64,000 nt of DNA. Origin: Riptortus pedestris. Taxonomy: Eukaryota > Arthropoda > Insecta > Hemiptera > Alydidae. Below are positions 11,496 to 21,769 of this stretch, piece after piece. The stretch lies in NCBI GenBank assembly GCA_019009955.1, contig CM032230.1, positions 7,804,001 to 7,868,000 on the forward strand, in the 5' to 3' direction. Both the position numbers and the translations under genes were made by a program. Each line of letters begins with the position of its first letter. Position 1 is the first letter of the stretch. Below the pieces are notes generated by a model. That model was not told the DNA's origin, searched no databases, and worked only from the letters and a program-made list of their open reading frames with translations.

Positions 11496-11784
11496 AAATT
11501 AATACTATTGTGATGGCATAACAATTACTAATAAATTTATTATTAGCTTTAACATTATTTTTTTATTCACTTATTGGCTGATTAATTAATATTCTTTTTT
11601 CTAATTATATGGTTAACTGGCATTACTAGTGCTTAATGAGAAAAGCTATCACATCCTTAGACTTAGTAAAAATATGATGAGTTGAAGTGGGAATTTGCTG
11701 AATACTGAAGACAAGAATGTACGAATGGCGCTTAATATTTGAATTACGAAAAATGTATTGAACAACAATAGTAGTACACCAATA

Positions 11785-12005
11785 GGCTCAGGTTAGCCAT
11801 GCGAGTTAAAGCGTTGACCTTTATCTCACATGTCAAAACTAGAGTTGCGAGTTCGATTCTTGCCTGGGCAAAGGAAATTATTTAGTGACGATATTCATTA
11901 AATAACATCCTAAAATCCCACCCTGGCTAGAAAAGGGTGGTAACCTGTAGATAGCCCGTCCCAATTAGCCTGAGTTGCAAAAAGTGGACGTTAATAAATA
12001 ATAAA
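11785..12005 (+). repeat. tRNA-derived SINE, full length
   Basis: Head 'ggctcaggttagccatgcga', B-box-like 'gagttcgattcttgcctggg', body 'tttagtgacgatattcatta', 'ctggctagaaaagggtgg', end 'gtggacgttaataaataa'. It is one of the cleanest copies. Confidence 0.8.
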
Positions 12006-12304
12006 TAAAAATTACGACATCTAGAGCGGAAATTCTTCTACTTTATTATGAATTATCAATTTTTTTTGTTTCGTTTTTTTCTTTCACATATAAACGTATC
12101 CCAATTATTACAACTCAACTATTTTAGGAAAGTTTTTAACTTCAGTCTCAATTTCGCATTATGCATTACAAGGATAAATTAATTACAGTAACCATTAAAT
12201 TAAACCTTTCAGATTTAGTTTCCTTAGGACAAAGATTAAATGGGGTTTCTACCTGAATTAGGCCGTACTCTGCCTATGGTTAAAAAATCGCGGGTTTCGG
12301 AATT

Positions 12305-12430
12305 TTCTGTAAGTCCTGGATTTCATAAAGTACGATCAATGGACATTTGAAGAAATATTTCGGGAATCCTATCATGAGTACACCCTCAATAGCCAATTTC
12401 CCCCTCCCCCCGGGAAATATACTAATACTT
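12305..12430 (+). mobile_element. HINE-like 3' end fragment
   Basis: 'gtacgatcaatggacatttg', 'atcatgagtacaccctcaat' and a hairpin whose loop has become a C-run ('ccccctcccccc'), then 'gggaaatatactaata'. The family end is recognisable but mutated. Confidence 0.6.
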
Positions 12431-13099
12431 TCATTCAGAGGTTCTAAGGTAACTAGACGTGATAGAAAGAATCTAAGCACAGATTCGGAATCCGTGCGAA
12501 ACATAGTCTAAGATCACCAAACAACGTCTCTAGAACAAAAATCATTATTGACCAGTGGTATTACTAAAATAATAGGATAATAGGGTTCTTACAAAGGTAG
12601 AAATATAGTATTGAATGTGAGATGACGTCATTTTTGCTTAAATGAATGCTGTATCACTTGTGAGTGCCATCCTTAGGCGTCGCTACGTGTATGGAGCATA
12701 GTATCTATCATTGGGGAGAAACTAGTTATCAGGAGAGGCCATTTGCTGAATCTCGGGATTTCCTTGCAACCTACATAAATTGGCCACTTTCTCCATCATC
12801 CTTAATCGGACATCTTGATGTTATCAGTCGTGAAAGTATATTCGTGTTTTGAGCAATTAGCCCGGCGTAAACAGTATTTATATTAATAACTTTGCACCGT
12901 TTATGCATGACGCTCTGTCCAATTTGACAACTTAACTCAGGCTTGTGGAAGATCTGTCAGGAGGCGCAGGTGGAAAATAAATTTAATTTTTTTTTTTTTG
13001 ATGAATGATCCTTTTTGCATATGAATAAAATCCATTCCATCAAAAAAAAAAAAAATCCGTTATGCAGGGCAACGTAAAATAAGAGAATATATCACAATA

Positions 13100-14312
13100 T
13101 ATAGATTTGCCACCAAGATTCTAGGTTTGGACAGGAGTGGGGGTTGGAAGGGTGGAATTTTACGAAAAATCGTAGTACTTCGTTTCCTATTAGTTTTTCT
13201 AGAAACATGCACATATCAGAAGGTGTTTATTTAGTTATTTAAAGTCACTTTTGTTATATTCACTTTTGTATTACAACGAAGTATACGCTAAACACTATAG
13301 CGGGTGTCAACAATTTTATTAGTACTTATTAAAGTGTTTTTTAAAATAGGCATATTATGACAAATGATGTTATTAGATTTAGATTAGGGAAGACATAAAT
13401 CTCCACCCCTATCCTCCTTATTTGTTATTTATTTTAATTAGAAAATAACTTTGTTATTTATTTCTAACAGAAATATAAATTATAAGAGCGTTTCGATTAT
13501 TTTATTTGTATAATGTATTATTTAAACCAAGTCATGCTAGATTTGCACATGTGATAGCGGAAGACGTGCGGAATCAAACTCTTGAACTGTGGTGTATATT
13601 ATTTTATTTCCTCCGATATGTTGGCGATATTGAAATGACTGTGTACTTTCTATAACTATTAAATGTTACCTGGCAATAATGTCATTATCGCAAAACACAA
13701 TATGCATTCTAAATCAATATGATTTGAGCTCGAGGGTGGATGGGGGTGCAACAATCTTTTTCCCCTCACCTCGCTTTTATACTATAAATAAAATTATTTT
13801 TAGGGGACTACTGCTATTTATTTACACCAGGTATATAAATTACTAGAAAATGTGAACTTATTAATGTTTTGAATAAATAATATAAGTAAAGCAATGTTGA
13901 TAATACTCAAGCGGGAAAAGGAAGTTGTTGGGAGGCTAACATAGTTAATTGTGTTTACTTATTTCTTGTGAAATGATGTACTTTGTTTCTACTCACATTT
14001 ACTATTATGTATAAAGCTCGGATTGGTATTTGACAGGAAATATGTGCATTATAGATGATATTTAATTATAATAAATGATATCCATGATTATGATTTGAAT
14101 TATTCATGGGGAGTCAAACAATGGGATGGATTGACTAGGGACTTTGATTTATTCTTCAAAACTAGATTCTCCTACCTGACTCTTACAGGAAAACAATGTG
14201 CCCAGACGGGAAGTGTTGTTGTAAACGTTGAAGCCTTGCCAAAAAAAAGAGATGCCATCATCATTCAGCATCAAATGGTTTCCCGAGCGAAGCCTGGTAC
14301 CTTAGCTATAAC
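13100..14312 (+). mobile_element. Non-autonomous Helitron, degraded and internally interrupted
   Basis: The start region has 'gacaggagtgggggttgg' and 'gtagtacttcgtttcctatt'. The end has 'cccagacgggaagtgttg', 'gaagccttgccaaaa', 'catcattcagcatcaaatgg', 'cccgagcgaagcctgg' and a mutated CTAG (CTATAA). The 700-bp middle is not recognisable. The short open frame 14095-14322 lies across the transposon end and is not a gene. Confidence 0.55.
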
Positions 14313-14318
14313 ATACAT

Positions 14319-14319
14319 G

Positions 14320-14360
<41 letters not shown>

Positions 14361-14380
14361 ACATATGTGTATATATATAT

Positions 14381-14427
<47 letters not shown>

Positions 14428-14432
14428 TATAG
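14319..14432. repeat. (AT)n / (AC)n microsatellite
   Basis: AT tracts flank a short 'acacacacacacac' block. It adjoins a HINE-like 3' piece ending at about 14476 ('aggatcgatgg', 'aatctgctaaaa'), so it is probably the internal microsatellite of that element. Confidence 0.8.
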
Positions 14433-14579
14433 ATATATATAGCCTCCTATTTAGGATCGATGGAAATCTGCTAAAAAGCAAATTTCTCGTCAATATACAA
14501 GATACAGAATTGAAACATTTAATAATAAGACGTTTCATGATATATTCTCTTATTTTTAAAGTGCTATGACTAAAAGTGG

Positions 14580-14879
14580 TGGTTTACGGAAGGCTAAAAT
14601 GTAAAAAGTACCAGTTTCTCGGTTAATATTGAAGATAGGGAAAACATGTATATAGCAACGGTTATAGAAAATTAAATTTGTATTGGTTCTTTGCAATTTT
14701 TCGTATAATAATGGAGATATTTCGAATTTCCAAAGCCTCTCCCGCTTGACCGATTTTAGCCCTTAATGGACTTGAGGTTTAATTTTACGTAAAACGTATC
14801 GTGTTTGGTAGAGATCAAATAAAAATTGCGATCATTATTTGCGACACAGGCAAATATAGTATATATATATCTATATATA

Positions 14880-14911
<32 letters not shown>
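14580..14911 (+). mobile_element. HINE-like element, left part, split by a Helitron
   Basis: 'cggttaatattgaagatagg', 'ataataatggagatatttcg', 'gatcaaataaaaattgcgat' and an (AT)n tract in family order. The matching right part resumes at 16702 after the Helitron at 14912-16701. Confidence 0.65.
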
Positions 14912-14914
<3 letters not shown>

Positions 14915-16701
14915 ATATATATATAAAATTGTAACCTCTGTCTGTACATTGATTTTTTTCGCGAAATTTCACGATAACTTTTCGTTTCACATGTCATAGA
15001 CACCATATCTGCATTTTGTTTCTTTCGTGTATGTTTGTTTGTTTGTTTGTTTGTTTGTTTGTTTGTTTGTTTGTTTGTTTGTTTGTTTGTTTGTTTGTTA
15101 CCTTTTCACGCATAAACGGCTGAACCGAATTTTTTGAAACTTGGTATGTATATTACTACTAACCCAACTTAGACTTTAGGCTATATTAATTTTCTCTGAG
15201 ACGAACAGGAGTGGGGGTTATAAGGGAAGCCTGAAATTAAAAATAGCGATATTTCGTTTTCTATTGGTTTTTCGGTACATATGCACATAACAAAAGTTGT
15301 TTATTTTGTTATTTAGAGTAACTTTTGTTATATACACTTTTGTCGTATACCGAAGTTTAAATGTGTTATACGCTAAAAATTATAGCGGGAGTCAACAATA
15401 TTATTTGCCAAAAAAGACTCAACCGAACTAAATAAAACTCGGTATGTGTATTAGCAGTGAGGCCTTCATTATAATAAGCCATACCAACATTTCTAGGGAC
15501 GGGCAGGAGTGGGGGTTATAAGGGAAGCCTGAAATTAAAAATAGCGATATTTCGTTTCCTATTGGTTTTTCGGTAAATATGAACATAACAAAAGTTGTTT
15601 ACTTTGTTATTTAGAGTAACATTTGTTATATACACTTTTTTCGTATACCGAATAATAAACGAGATATACGCTAAAATCTATAGCGGAAGTGAACAATTTT
15701 ATTTGGGACAATAGACCCAACCGAAATAAATAAAACTCGGTATGTGTATTAGCACTAACGCTTTCATTATAACAAACCATATCAACATTTCTAGGCACGG
15801 GCAGGAGTGGGGGTTATAAGGAATGCCTGAAATTAATAATAGCGGTATTTCGTTTCCTATTGGTTTTTCGGCAATTATGAACATGACGATAAACAAGAAC
15901 ATTTCAATTGTATGAAGCAATATTTAAAAAAGTATTTAAAATAGCAGTATTTTAAAAACAAGTAGCTGTTTCATGAGGAGCAAAGTAGATTACTCCCCCC
16001 CCCCCTACCACTGGCTTTCACTGGAACATTACTTAATAGGGAGGAAGTAAGTTCATCCTTTAATGTTTTTAAAACAACCATTAATACACAAAAAAGCGAA
16101 ATTATTTAAACATACAGAATTAGTATTGAAAATAGAATCTGAATATAAGGTAATGTTAGTGGAATTGAGAGTTAGCCGTTAGTCATGTTCTGTTGGTTAA
16201 CCTGGAGCGTCAGGGACGGGTGGGGAGACCTTCCTGTAATCTAGAACCTTTCTCACTCCCTCTTTCTTTCCTCAGTTGTTTTACACAATTTTTCGTATAC
16301 CGTATTATAAACGAGATATACGCTAAAACCTATAAGGAAGTGAACAATTTTATTTGGGACATAAGCCATACTTACATTTCTAGGGACTGTCAGGAGTGAG
16401 GGTTGTAAGGGAGGCCTGAAATTCATAATGTTTATATTTCTTTTCAACTAAATATATTGTGCTTATTAACTGAGATCTATGCATAATGCACAGGAGTCGG
16501 TAAATATGACAATTTACAGGACAGTGAAGACTTACATAAAAAATTAATTTTATTATTAACAAATGCCAACAACGGGTGTTAATCCAAAATAGTGTGACGG
16601 GTAAAGGTGAAAATATTGTGCAAACTAAAGCCTTGCCAAAAAAATACCATCACCATTCAGCCACAAATGAATTCCCGAGCGAAGCCGGGTATCTGAGCTA
16701 G
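14912..16701 (+). mobile_element. Non-autonomous Helitron, complete ends
   Basis: The 5' end is A|TCTATATATATATAAAATTG at 14912. The 3' end is the hairpin CCCG-AGCGAAGC-CGGG, 'tatctgag', CTAG (16698-16701) and host T. Insertion between A and T with no target duplication, TC start, hairpin and CTAG end are the known Helitron hallmarks. A (GTTT)n run lies at about 15027-15099. Internal repeats of about 298 bp are marked by 'caggagtgggggtta' at 15206, 15504 and 15802 with a fourth, diverged, near 16390. No Rep/helicase frame, so it depends on a partner elsewhere. Confidence 0.8.
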
Positions 16702-16818
16702 TATATATATAGTTTAGTAAGAACATCATTATCATCATCTCTTGTTTAGAATCGATGGGCATTTGAAGAAATTTTGCTAGTGCATCTTAATAGATGATTT
16801 CCCTTAAAGGTAATCTGC
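16702..16818 (+). mobile_element. HINE-like element, right part of the split copy
   Basis: Continues the interrupted element: AT tract, 'atcatctcttgtttagaatcg', 'gatgggcatttgaag', 'tgatttcccttaaagg' and 'taatctgctgaa'. Confidence 0.65.
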
Positions 16819-17880
16819 TGAATTGTTAGACTGTCATCTCTCTTTAGTCTGATATATCATCAAGCTGACTATTTGTAGGAATTGGACAATATGTAGTATA
16901 TGCAGATTACAGGAGTAATGTACCATTAGTCTACCCCTGACAGAGAGAGTGAAGACGTAGATGACGGATGCCTACGACAACGAAAGTATTATTGCCCAAA
17001 GGAGAATTGAGTTCTGGTAATTAGAACGGGGTTGCTATTATTTGAGTTACTCATTCCAATTAACCTGTTTAGCAAACAGAGATCATTAAAGCTTATGTCA
17101 GTTACTCATATTCAAATGAATGGAAATTCTCCGTTGGTCATTGTACAATTTAACATCAGTAGTCTTAATTTGTGTTTTTTCCTCAAATAATTAGCTAAAT
17201 ATGTGATTGGCGTCTTTCTTTTTACTAGATTATACCTTAGGAGAAATCTGATATTATCGAAAACTTCAAATGCCTAAATAAACACAACTATTAACGAACT
17301 TGACCTTTTTTGTAATCGAAGGGGAGGGTTCTAAATTTCCAAAAACGTTTATTATTCTAAGTTGGATAGAAATATTGTACAGAACTAATGACTGTTAAAT
17401 TATTGACAATTTAAATTCCTATAAATGTTGTTATATACAGTTTTTCTTTATATTGAATATTAACATAGATATTTGCATTTTTTGGTTGTTGGAGAAGGAA
17501 TTCCAACATTCAGAATATCATCTTTATTGTGAGTAAAAAAAATTGCATACAAACAATTTATCTCCACAATTGTTGTTCTATATATATTTTCGTAACTCAA
17601 ATATTAATTGTGCTTTATTGTTTTTCTTTTCTTTCGGGCTTCCTTGTTTTCAGTCTTTAGTACCCTCCCCCCCCCAGTACTACGCAAAGGACGTTTACTT
17701 AGAATTAGATAAAATATGGCGAGATGGCAGTGCTAGTGTGTTATACTCGTATTTGTATAGATCAAATAAACATTTACGTACACTTTAACACTTTTCATTG
17801 ATAACGTCATCGTACAACGTATTCGATTGTATCTTATCTAGTAGAGGTCTATTGAAAGCAATATTTGGCGCTTGCACTAT
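16819..17880. other. Spacer with old HINE-like traces
   Basis: 16819-17280 is not recognised. From about 17290 there are minus-strand family words ('gttggatagaaatattgtacag', 'atattaacatagatatttgc'). No gene is seen. Confidence 0.35.
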
Positions 17881-18125
17881 GACCAAAAGGTCGTCATGCA
17901 GGTGCTGCGTTAATTTAGCATATTTCCCACATTGCGTCACGTATTTGCATTTATTTCAAAACTTCAAAGATCAATGATAACTATACTTGGTATTTAGACT
18001 TCAAATAAAATGTCTCAAAACGTAACAGCTTTTTGTTAGTATAACATAAGTAGGAGAGGAGGTTTACTGATGGCCAAATATTAAAATATTGAAATATCTC
18101 AGTTAATATTCAATTTACATAAAAC
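17881..18125 (+). mobile_element. HINE-like 5' fragment
   Basis: 'aaaggtcgtcatgcaggtgc', 'gcatatttcccac' and later 'aaatatctcagttaatattc' give the 5' end and part of the body. Confidence 0.5.
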
Positions 18126-18214
18126 ATGTATATAAATTTAACCATTGAACATTACATTTGTAATAAGATTAATTCTATAGAATTTCTAGAATTTAGCCGT
18201 TTTTATTTAGTAAT

Positions 18215-19170
18215 TGTACTAGGTACTATAGTGCGCTATTTATCTACTTTGTTGTATACCTGTCAATATAAATGTCAACATACTTACAGTACTGTGGTTT
18301 CATTTTACATTCTGCTAGTTCTCTTTACAGAGAACATGATTTAATGATGAATCTGAAGTATATTCTTTAAATCCTAAGCACTTGAGTAAACCTGATATTT
18401 ACGTAGCTCCTGCGTGACGGACTTTGATCACTCATTTTAGCAAAGCAATGGGATTGTTATTTGTTGACAGTCAGAAGTCATTACTATTTTCTGGAGTTAA
18501 GGAGACATCAGCTGATTGTAAAATGTTGGGATATTATTTAGGACTTGGAGATGGCGTTAATCCTTGCAAAGTGTGTAAAATTAAATGCAATGTTTTGTTT
18601 ATCTGTGTATATGTTGGTAATTCAATTATAATTTCTCTGGTGGGAACATGGCCTCTTATTTAATTAATTTACTCATTTATGCAGTTTCATTTAATGTATA
18701 TCCAATTACCTTTAAGTGATTTTTTGATGTTCTCATCAGTCCATTATATGTTTTTACTGTTATATTTTTTTTTTAAAGTACATAATACGTTTTTTTAGTC
18801 ATCGTACTAGAGTGCGGTGTTGTGCCTTTATCGCTCTGTGCCTATGAATATAGCTGCCAACATAACCTTTATTTAACGTTCTGCTGGTCGTCTTTACAGA
18901 AAATATTATTTGAGTGAAGAAAATGAAATGTATTCCCTAAATATTAGTCATCTCAGAAAAAAAAACCTTTACGCAGCTCCTTCGTGACGAACATTATCAC
19001 TCATTATAGGACAGATATAGAAATGCTGATCAATACTATTATAGCTCATATTTTAGGATGCAAGGGTATTTGTTGTTGTGAGTCGAGAAGACTTCAGCTG
19101 ATTCCAAACTGTTGGGATATTCTTCGCAAATTGGCGATCTTTTTAGGAACTCGGAGATGGCGTGAAACCT
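18215..19170. repeat. Ancient tandem duplication upstream of the lysozyme
   Basis: About 18215-18570 and 18790-19170 share order and wording: 'ttctgct(a/g)gt..tctttacagagaa', '(t)acg(t)agctcct(g)cgtgacg', 'atcactcat', 'agctgattgtaaaatgttgggatatt', 'ggagatggcg'. Identity by eye is only moderate, so the duplication is old. Each copy also contains a reversed HINE-like 5' end ('gctcctgcgtgacgg', 'gctccttcgtgacga'). Confidence 0.55.
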
Positions 19171-19223
19171 TGAACTAGGTCACGGATGCGGGGGAACCTG
19201 TTTGCAAGGGGGGGAGCTGAGGG

Positions 19224-19260
19224 TATAAAGTGTGTCGCCCCCCCTGGAGTACCGTCAGAC
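19224..19260 (+). promoter_or_regulatory. Candidate core promoter of the lysozyme
   Basis: TATAAA lies at 19224-19229 and an arthropod-type initiator TCAGA at 19255-19259. With the A at 19257 as +1, the TATA box starts at -33, the expected distance. This would leave a leader of only four bases before the ATG at 19261, which is unusually short. Either the leader is really minimal or one of the two motifs is fortuitous. Confidence 0.4.
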
Positions 19261-19899
19261 ATGTTGCTTCTAGTTCTCGGATTGGCTTCGCTCGCCTCGG
19301 CGAAGGTGTACACCAGGTGTGAGCTGGCCCAGGAACTCCTCAAGCTGGATGTGGACAGGAAGGACATCCCGACCTGGGTCTGCATAGCCGAGAAGGAGTC
19401 CAACTTCAACTCTTCGGCGGTGGGCCGACTGAACGGCGACGGGAGCGAAGACCACGGGATATTCCAGATAAGCGACAAGTACTGGTGTTCGCCCCAGGGT
19501 TGGGCTTGCAACATACCATGCTCGCTCCTTGAAGACGATGATATCACCGACGACTGGAAATGCGCACGGAGGATATTCAAACAGCACAAGATACTTTCCG
19601 GTAACGGGTTCAACGCCTGGGCAGTATACGCAACCCACTGTGCTAACGACGTAAGCTCCTACGTAGAAGGCTGCTTCGATAACGAAATCAAGGACACTCC
19701 CGCAGTAACTACATCCAGTACAACAACAAGCACAGTTGAACCCATTGTGCGAATCGTGGAGAGCTACAGCGCTCGCGAAGGCAACCTAGCCGAGAAAGTG
19801 CAAGTAATCGACCAAGAAATGATGGAGAAGAACGGCAAATCGATTATTTTCGAAGGATCACCAACGAGGTTATGGAAACCTTGGACTTGGGAGATATAA
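19261..19899 (+). CDS. C-type lysozyme with C-terminal extension
   Basis: A secreted muramidase that cleaves the N-acetylmuramic acid to N-acetylglucosamine bond of bacterial cell walls. The ATG at 19261 gives a 212-residue product with signal peptide MLLLVLGLASLASA and a mature start KVYTRCELA. All eight cysteines of the C-type fold are present (about residues 20, 41, 76, 83, 87, 101, 127, 138). The catalytic acids are visible: Glu46 in CIAEKESNF and Asp64 in GSEDHGIFQIS. The frame is open upstream to an ATG at 19186, but that would bury the signal peptide, so 19261 is preferred. After the domain there is a Thr/Ser-rich linker and a charged tail of about 75 residues, longer than a classical lysozyme. 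The whole domain is in one exon, GC-rich against AT-rich flanks. The tail may change frame before the TAA and continue to a splice donor at 19952 (see next entry), so the true C-terminus is uncertain. Confidence 0.88.
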   Translation: MLLLVLGLASLASAKVYTRCELAQELLKLDVDRKDIPTWVCIAEKESNFNSSAVGRLNGDGSEDHGIFQISDKYWCSPQGWACNIPCSLLEDDDITDDWKCARRIFKQHKILSGNGFNAWAVYATHCANDVSSYVEGCFDNEIKDTPAVTTSSTTTSTVEPIVRIVESYSAREGNLAEKVQVIDQEMMEKNGKSIIFEGSPTRLWKPWTWEI

Positions 19900-20422
19900 A
19901 CGTCGAGCGTGATATACCAAATGACCGGGGTCGAAATCTAAGCGCCATCAAGGTAAACAACACTCATTACATGAAATTAAACCTTGTAGAAGTGGCTTAC
20001 TAGATTTAACGACTCTTATGTAAATTTGATTTTCTTTATTTATTGTTCTCAAGTAAATTCTTTAAAAAAAATAGTATAAATATGTTAAAATGCTTGTATA
20101 TTTTTATCGATTTTATTACTTAGTCTTTCACGAATTGTATATGTTTATTTTGTTAAATAATAAAGTTTTAGGAAACATTAGAAGTTAAATAGTAGCTTCC
20201 AAAGATAGAACATAAGGACTTTTTCTGTGATTTGTTATAAACTGTTTCATTATTTATTTTAGTTCTTGTAAATAATTGTATTGAGAGATAAATATTTCAA
20301 GATTGTAATTAATATTTTATTAAATGTTTCCTTATTTTTATATGTGGTTTCTTCATTTCAAAATTCCTGAATCTCTTTTACAGGATAATTTAATTCCACC
20401 TCATGTATGTGAGTTCTTCTAG
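19866..20422 (+). other. Probable continuation of the lysozyme gene: alternative frame, intron 19953-20383, last exon
   Basis: From about 19741 the -1 frame is also open past the annotated TAA. From 19866 it reads EVMETLDLGDINVERDIPND without a stop, up to ATC AAG|GTAAAC, a good splice donor (exon ends 19952). A pyrimidine-rich acceptor 'aatctcttttacag' ends at 20383. Joining them keeps phase and adds DNLIPPHVCEFF before TAG at 20420-20422. This suggests that the annotated stop follows a one-base indel, either a sequencing error or a real mutation. If no indel exists, the intron lies in the 3' UTR. Confidence 0.45.
20159..20164 (+). terminator. AATAAA polyadenylation signal, intronic or 3' UTR
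   Basis: AATAAA occurs 260 bases after the annotated lysozyme stop. It could end an unspliced transcript; if the intron 19953-20383 is real, it is intronic. Another AATAAA occurs near 20744. Confidence 0.35.
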
Positions 20423-20930
20423 TTAATATAAAATTTGAATGCTTACAAAGTAACTTGAATTATAAAACAATGAGTTGATTCAAATTTATGTCAGTATTAA
20501 AAAAAAAATCAAACACAGCTAATATTTATTTTAATTTCTTCAAGTCTGTAGAATGATATATTTTATATTGAAAATTATATATGTTTATAACATTTTAATC
20601 CAATTGCCAAAGGATGTGCATACTAAGGATGTATTCATTAATTTATTATTCACTCAAATTGTATCTTTTTTTAAGTGTATAATTTCCAACTACTTAAAAT
20701 TAAATGCTCGCTCCATATAATCACTTTTTATAAAATCTAACTAAAAATAAAATATATTCGCCTCGTTTGTATGAAGTAAAATACATCAATTTCTTTTAGT
20801 CTAATATTAACGTATATGCAATGTACTGTTTTAGTGAAAATTTTAAATTCCTTTACAAATCCACACTATTCCTTACAATGATTAATTAATTACCAAAACT
20901 TTTAAACTCATCATTAAGAAGTCATGGAGA
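20423..20930. other. AT-rich lysozyme 3' flank
   Basis: Very AT-rich and free of recognised repeats. Probably 3' UTR and flank. Confidence 0.4.
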
Positions 20931-21045
20931 GCTTAGGTTATCTCTGTAAGTAGTCCTGGGATCGATCCCCACGTTGGAATAGGAATTTATTTGACGAACT
21001 CAAAAATATAATCCTTAGTCCCACCCAGGCTAGAAATCTGTTAGC
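20931..21045 (+). repeat. tRNA-SINE fragment
   Basis: 'agcttaggttatctctgtaag', 'gatcgatccccacgttgg', 'ggaatttatttgacgaactc', 'aatccttagtcccacccagg' match the SINE head end and body start, then a truncation into HINE-like sequence ('aatctgttagcagacttcg'). Confidence 0.55.
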
Positions 21046-21344
21046 AGACTTCGCTTAGGGGAAATCAGCTACTGAGGTTGTACACGTGACAGGATTCATC
21101 GAAAAAGTTACTCAAATGTCCAACGTTCATATTTGATTTGCGCATAGTTCACTTTCAAGAAGAATACACTATTAGAAAAGTACTGGGAGGAGGAAGGTAA
21201 AGTTCACTTCACTCCCTTGAAAGTAAAATAAGCAATAAAAGTTTCTAAGTACAAAATAAAGTGAAACTGAGTTAATGGTTTTCTAAACGTAAGAATCGGT
21301 TATGATGCATGAGGCATCTTCTTACAGTTAACAATTTTTTTTTT

Positions 21345-21700
21345 TTTAATTAGATTTTCCCTAAGGGAACCCTGCTTTTGAGGTTGTAATCATGACGCAA
21401 TTCCAAAAAATATCCAATTTTTGTTTGATCGTCGCCAAACTCAATATATAAGTGTTTTATGTAAAACTAAAGGCCCAGTATGTTAATGGCTGAAATCTGA
21501 CAAGTGGGTGGGAGGAGGGATTTCGGAAATTCAAAATACCTCCGTTATTATGATTAGGATCGAAAATTATAGTATAAAGCAATCTTATTGTACATTTAAT
21601 TGTCTATATATAAATATTCTTACATGTTCAACTATTCTTTATCTTGAATATTAGCCGAGAGTTCATATTAGAATAGTAATACGCTGTTATATCATAAACC
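21345..21700 (-). mobile_element. HINE-like element, 3' half
   Basis: Minus strand: the hairpin remnant 'gattttccctaagggaacc' at about 21351, 'gaggttgtaatcatgacgc', 'ttgtttgatcgtcgccaaac', 'ggctgaaatctgacaagtgg', 'ctccgttattatgattagg'. It lacks the AT tract and the 5' end. Confidence 0.65.
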
Positions 21701-21769
21701 ACTTTATTCTAACGATTTGAACGTAAATGTTTTAGGGTTTAGTACCTGACGAAACCCCAATTCTGTTAC

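Noticed and set aside
19143..19638. Two long minus-strand open frames over the lysozyme
   Set aside because: They are shadows of the GC-rich lysozyme exon. The + strand has signal peptide, eight Cys and catalytic residues.
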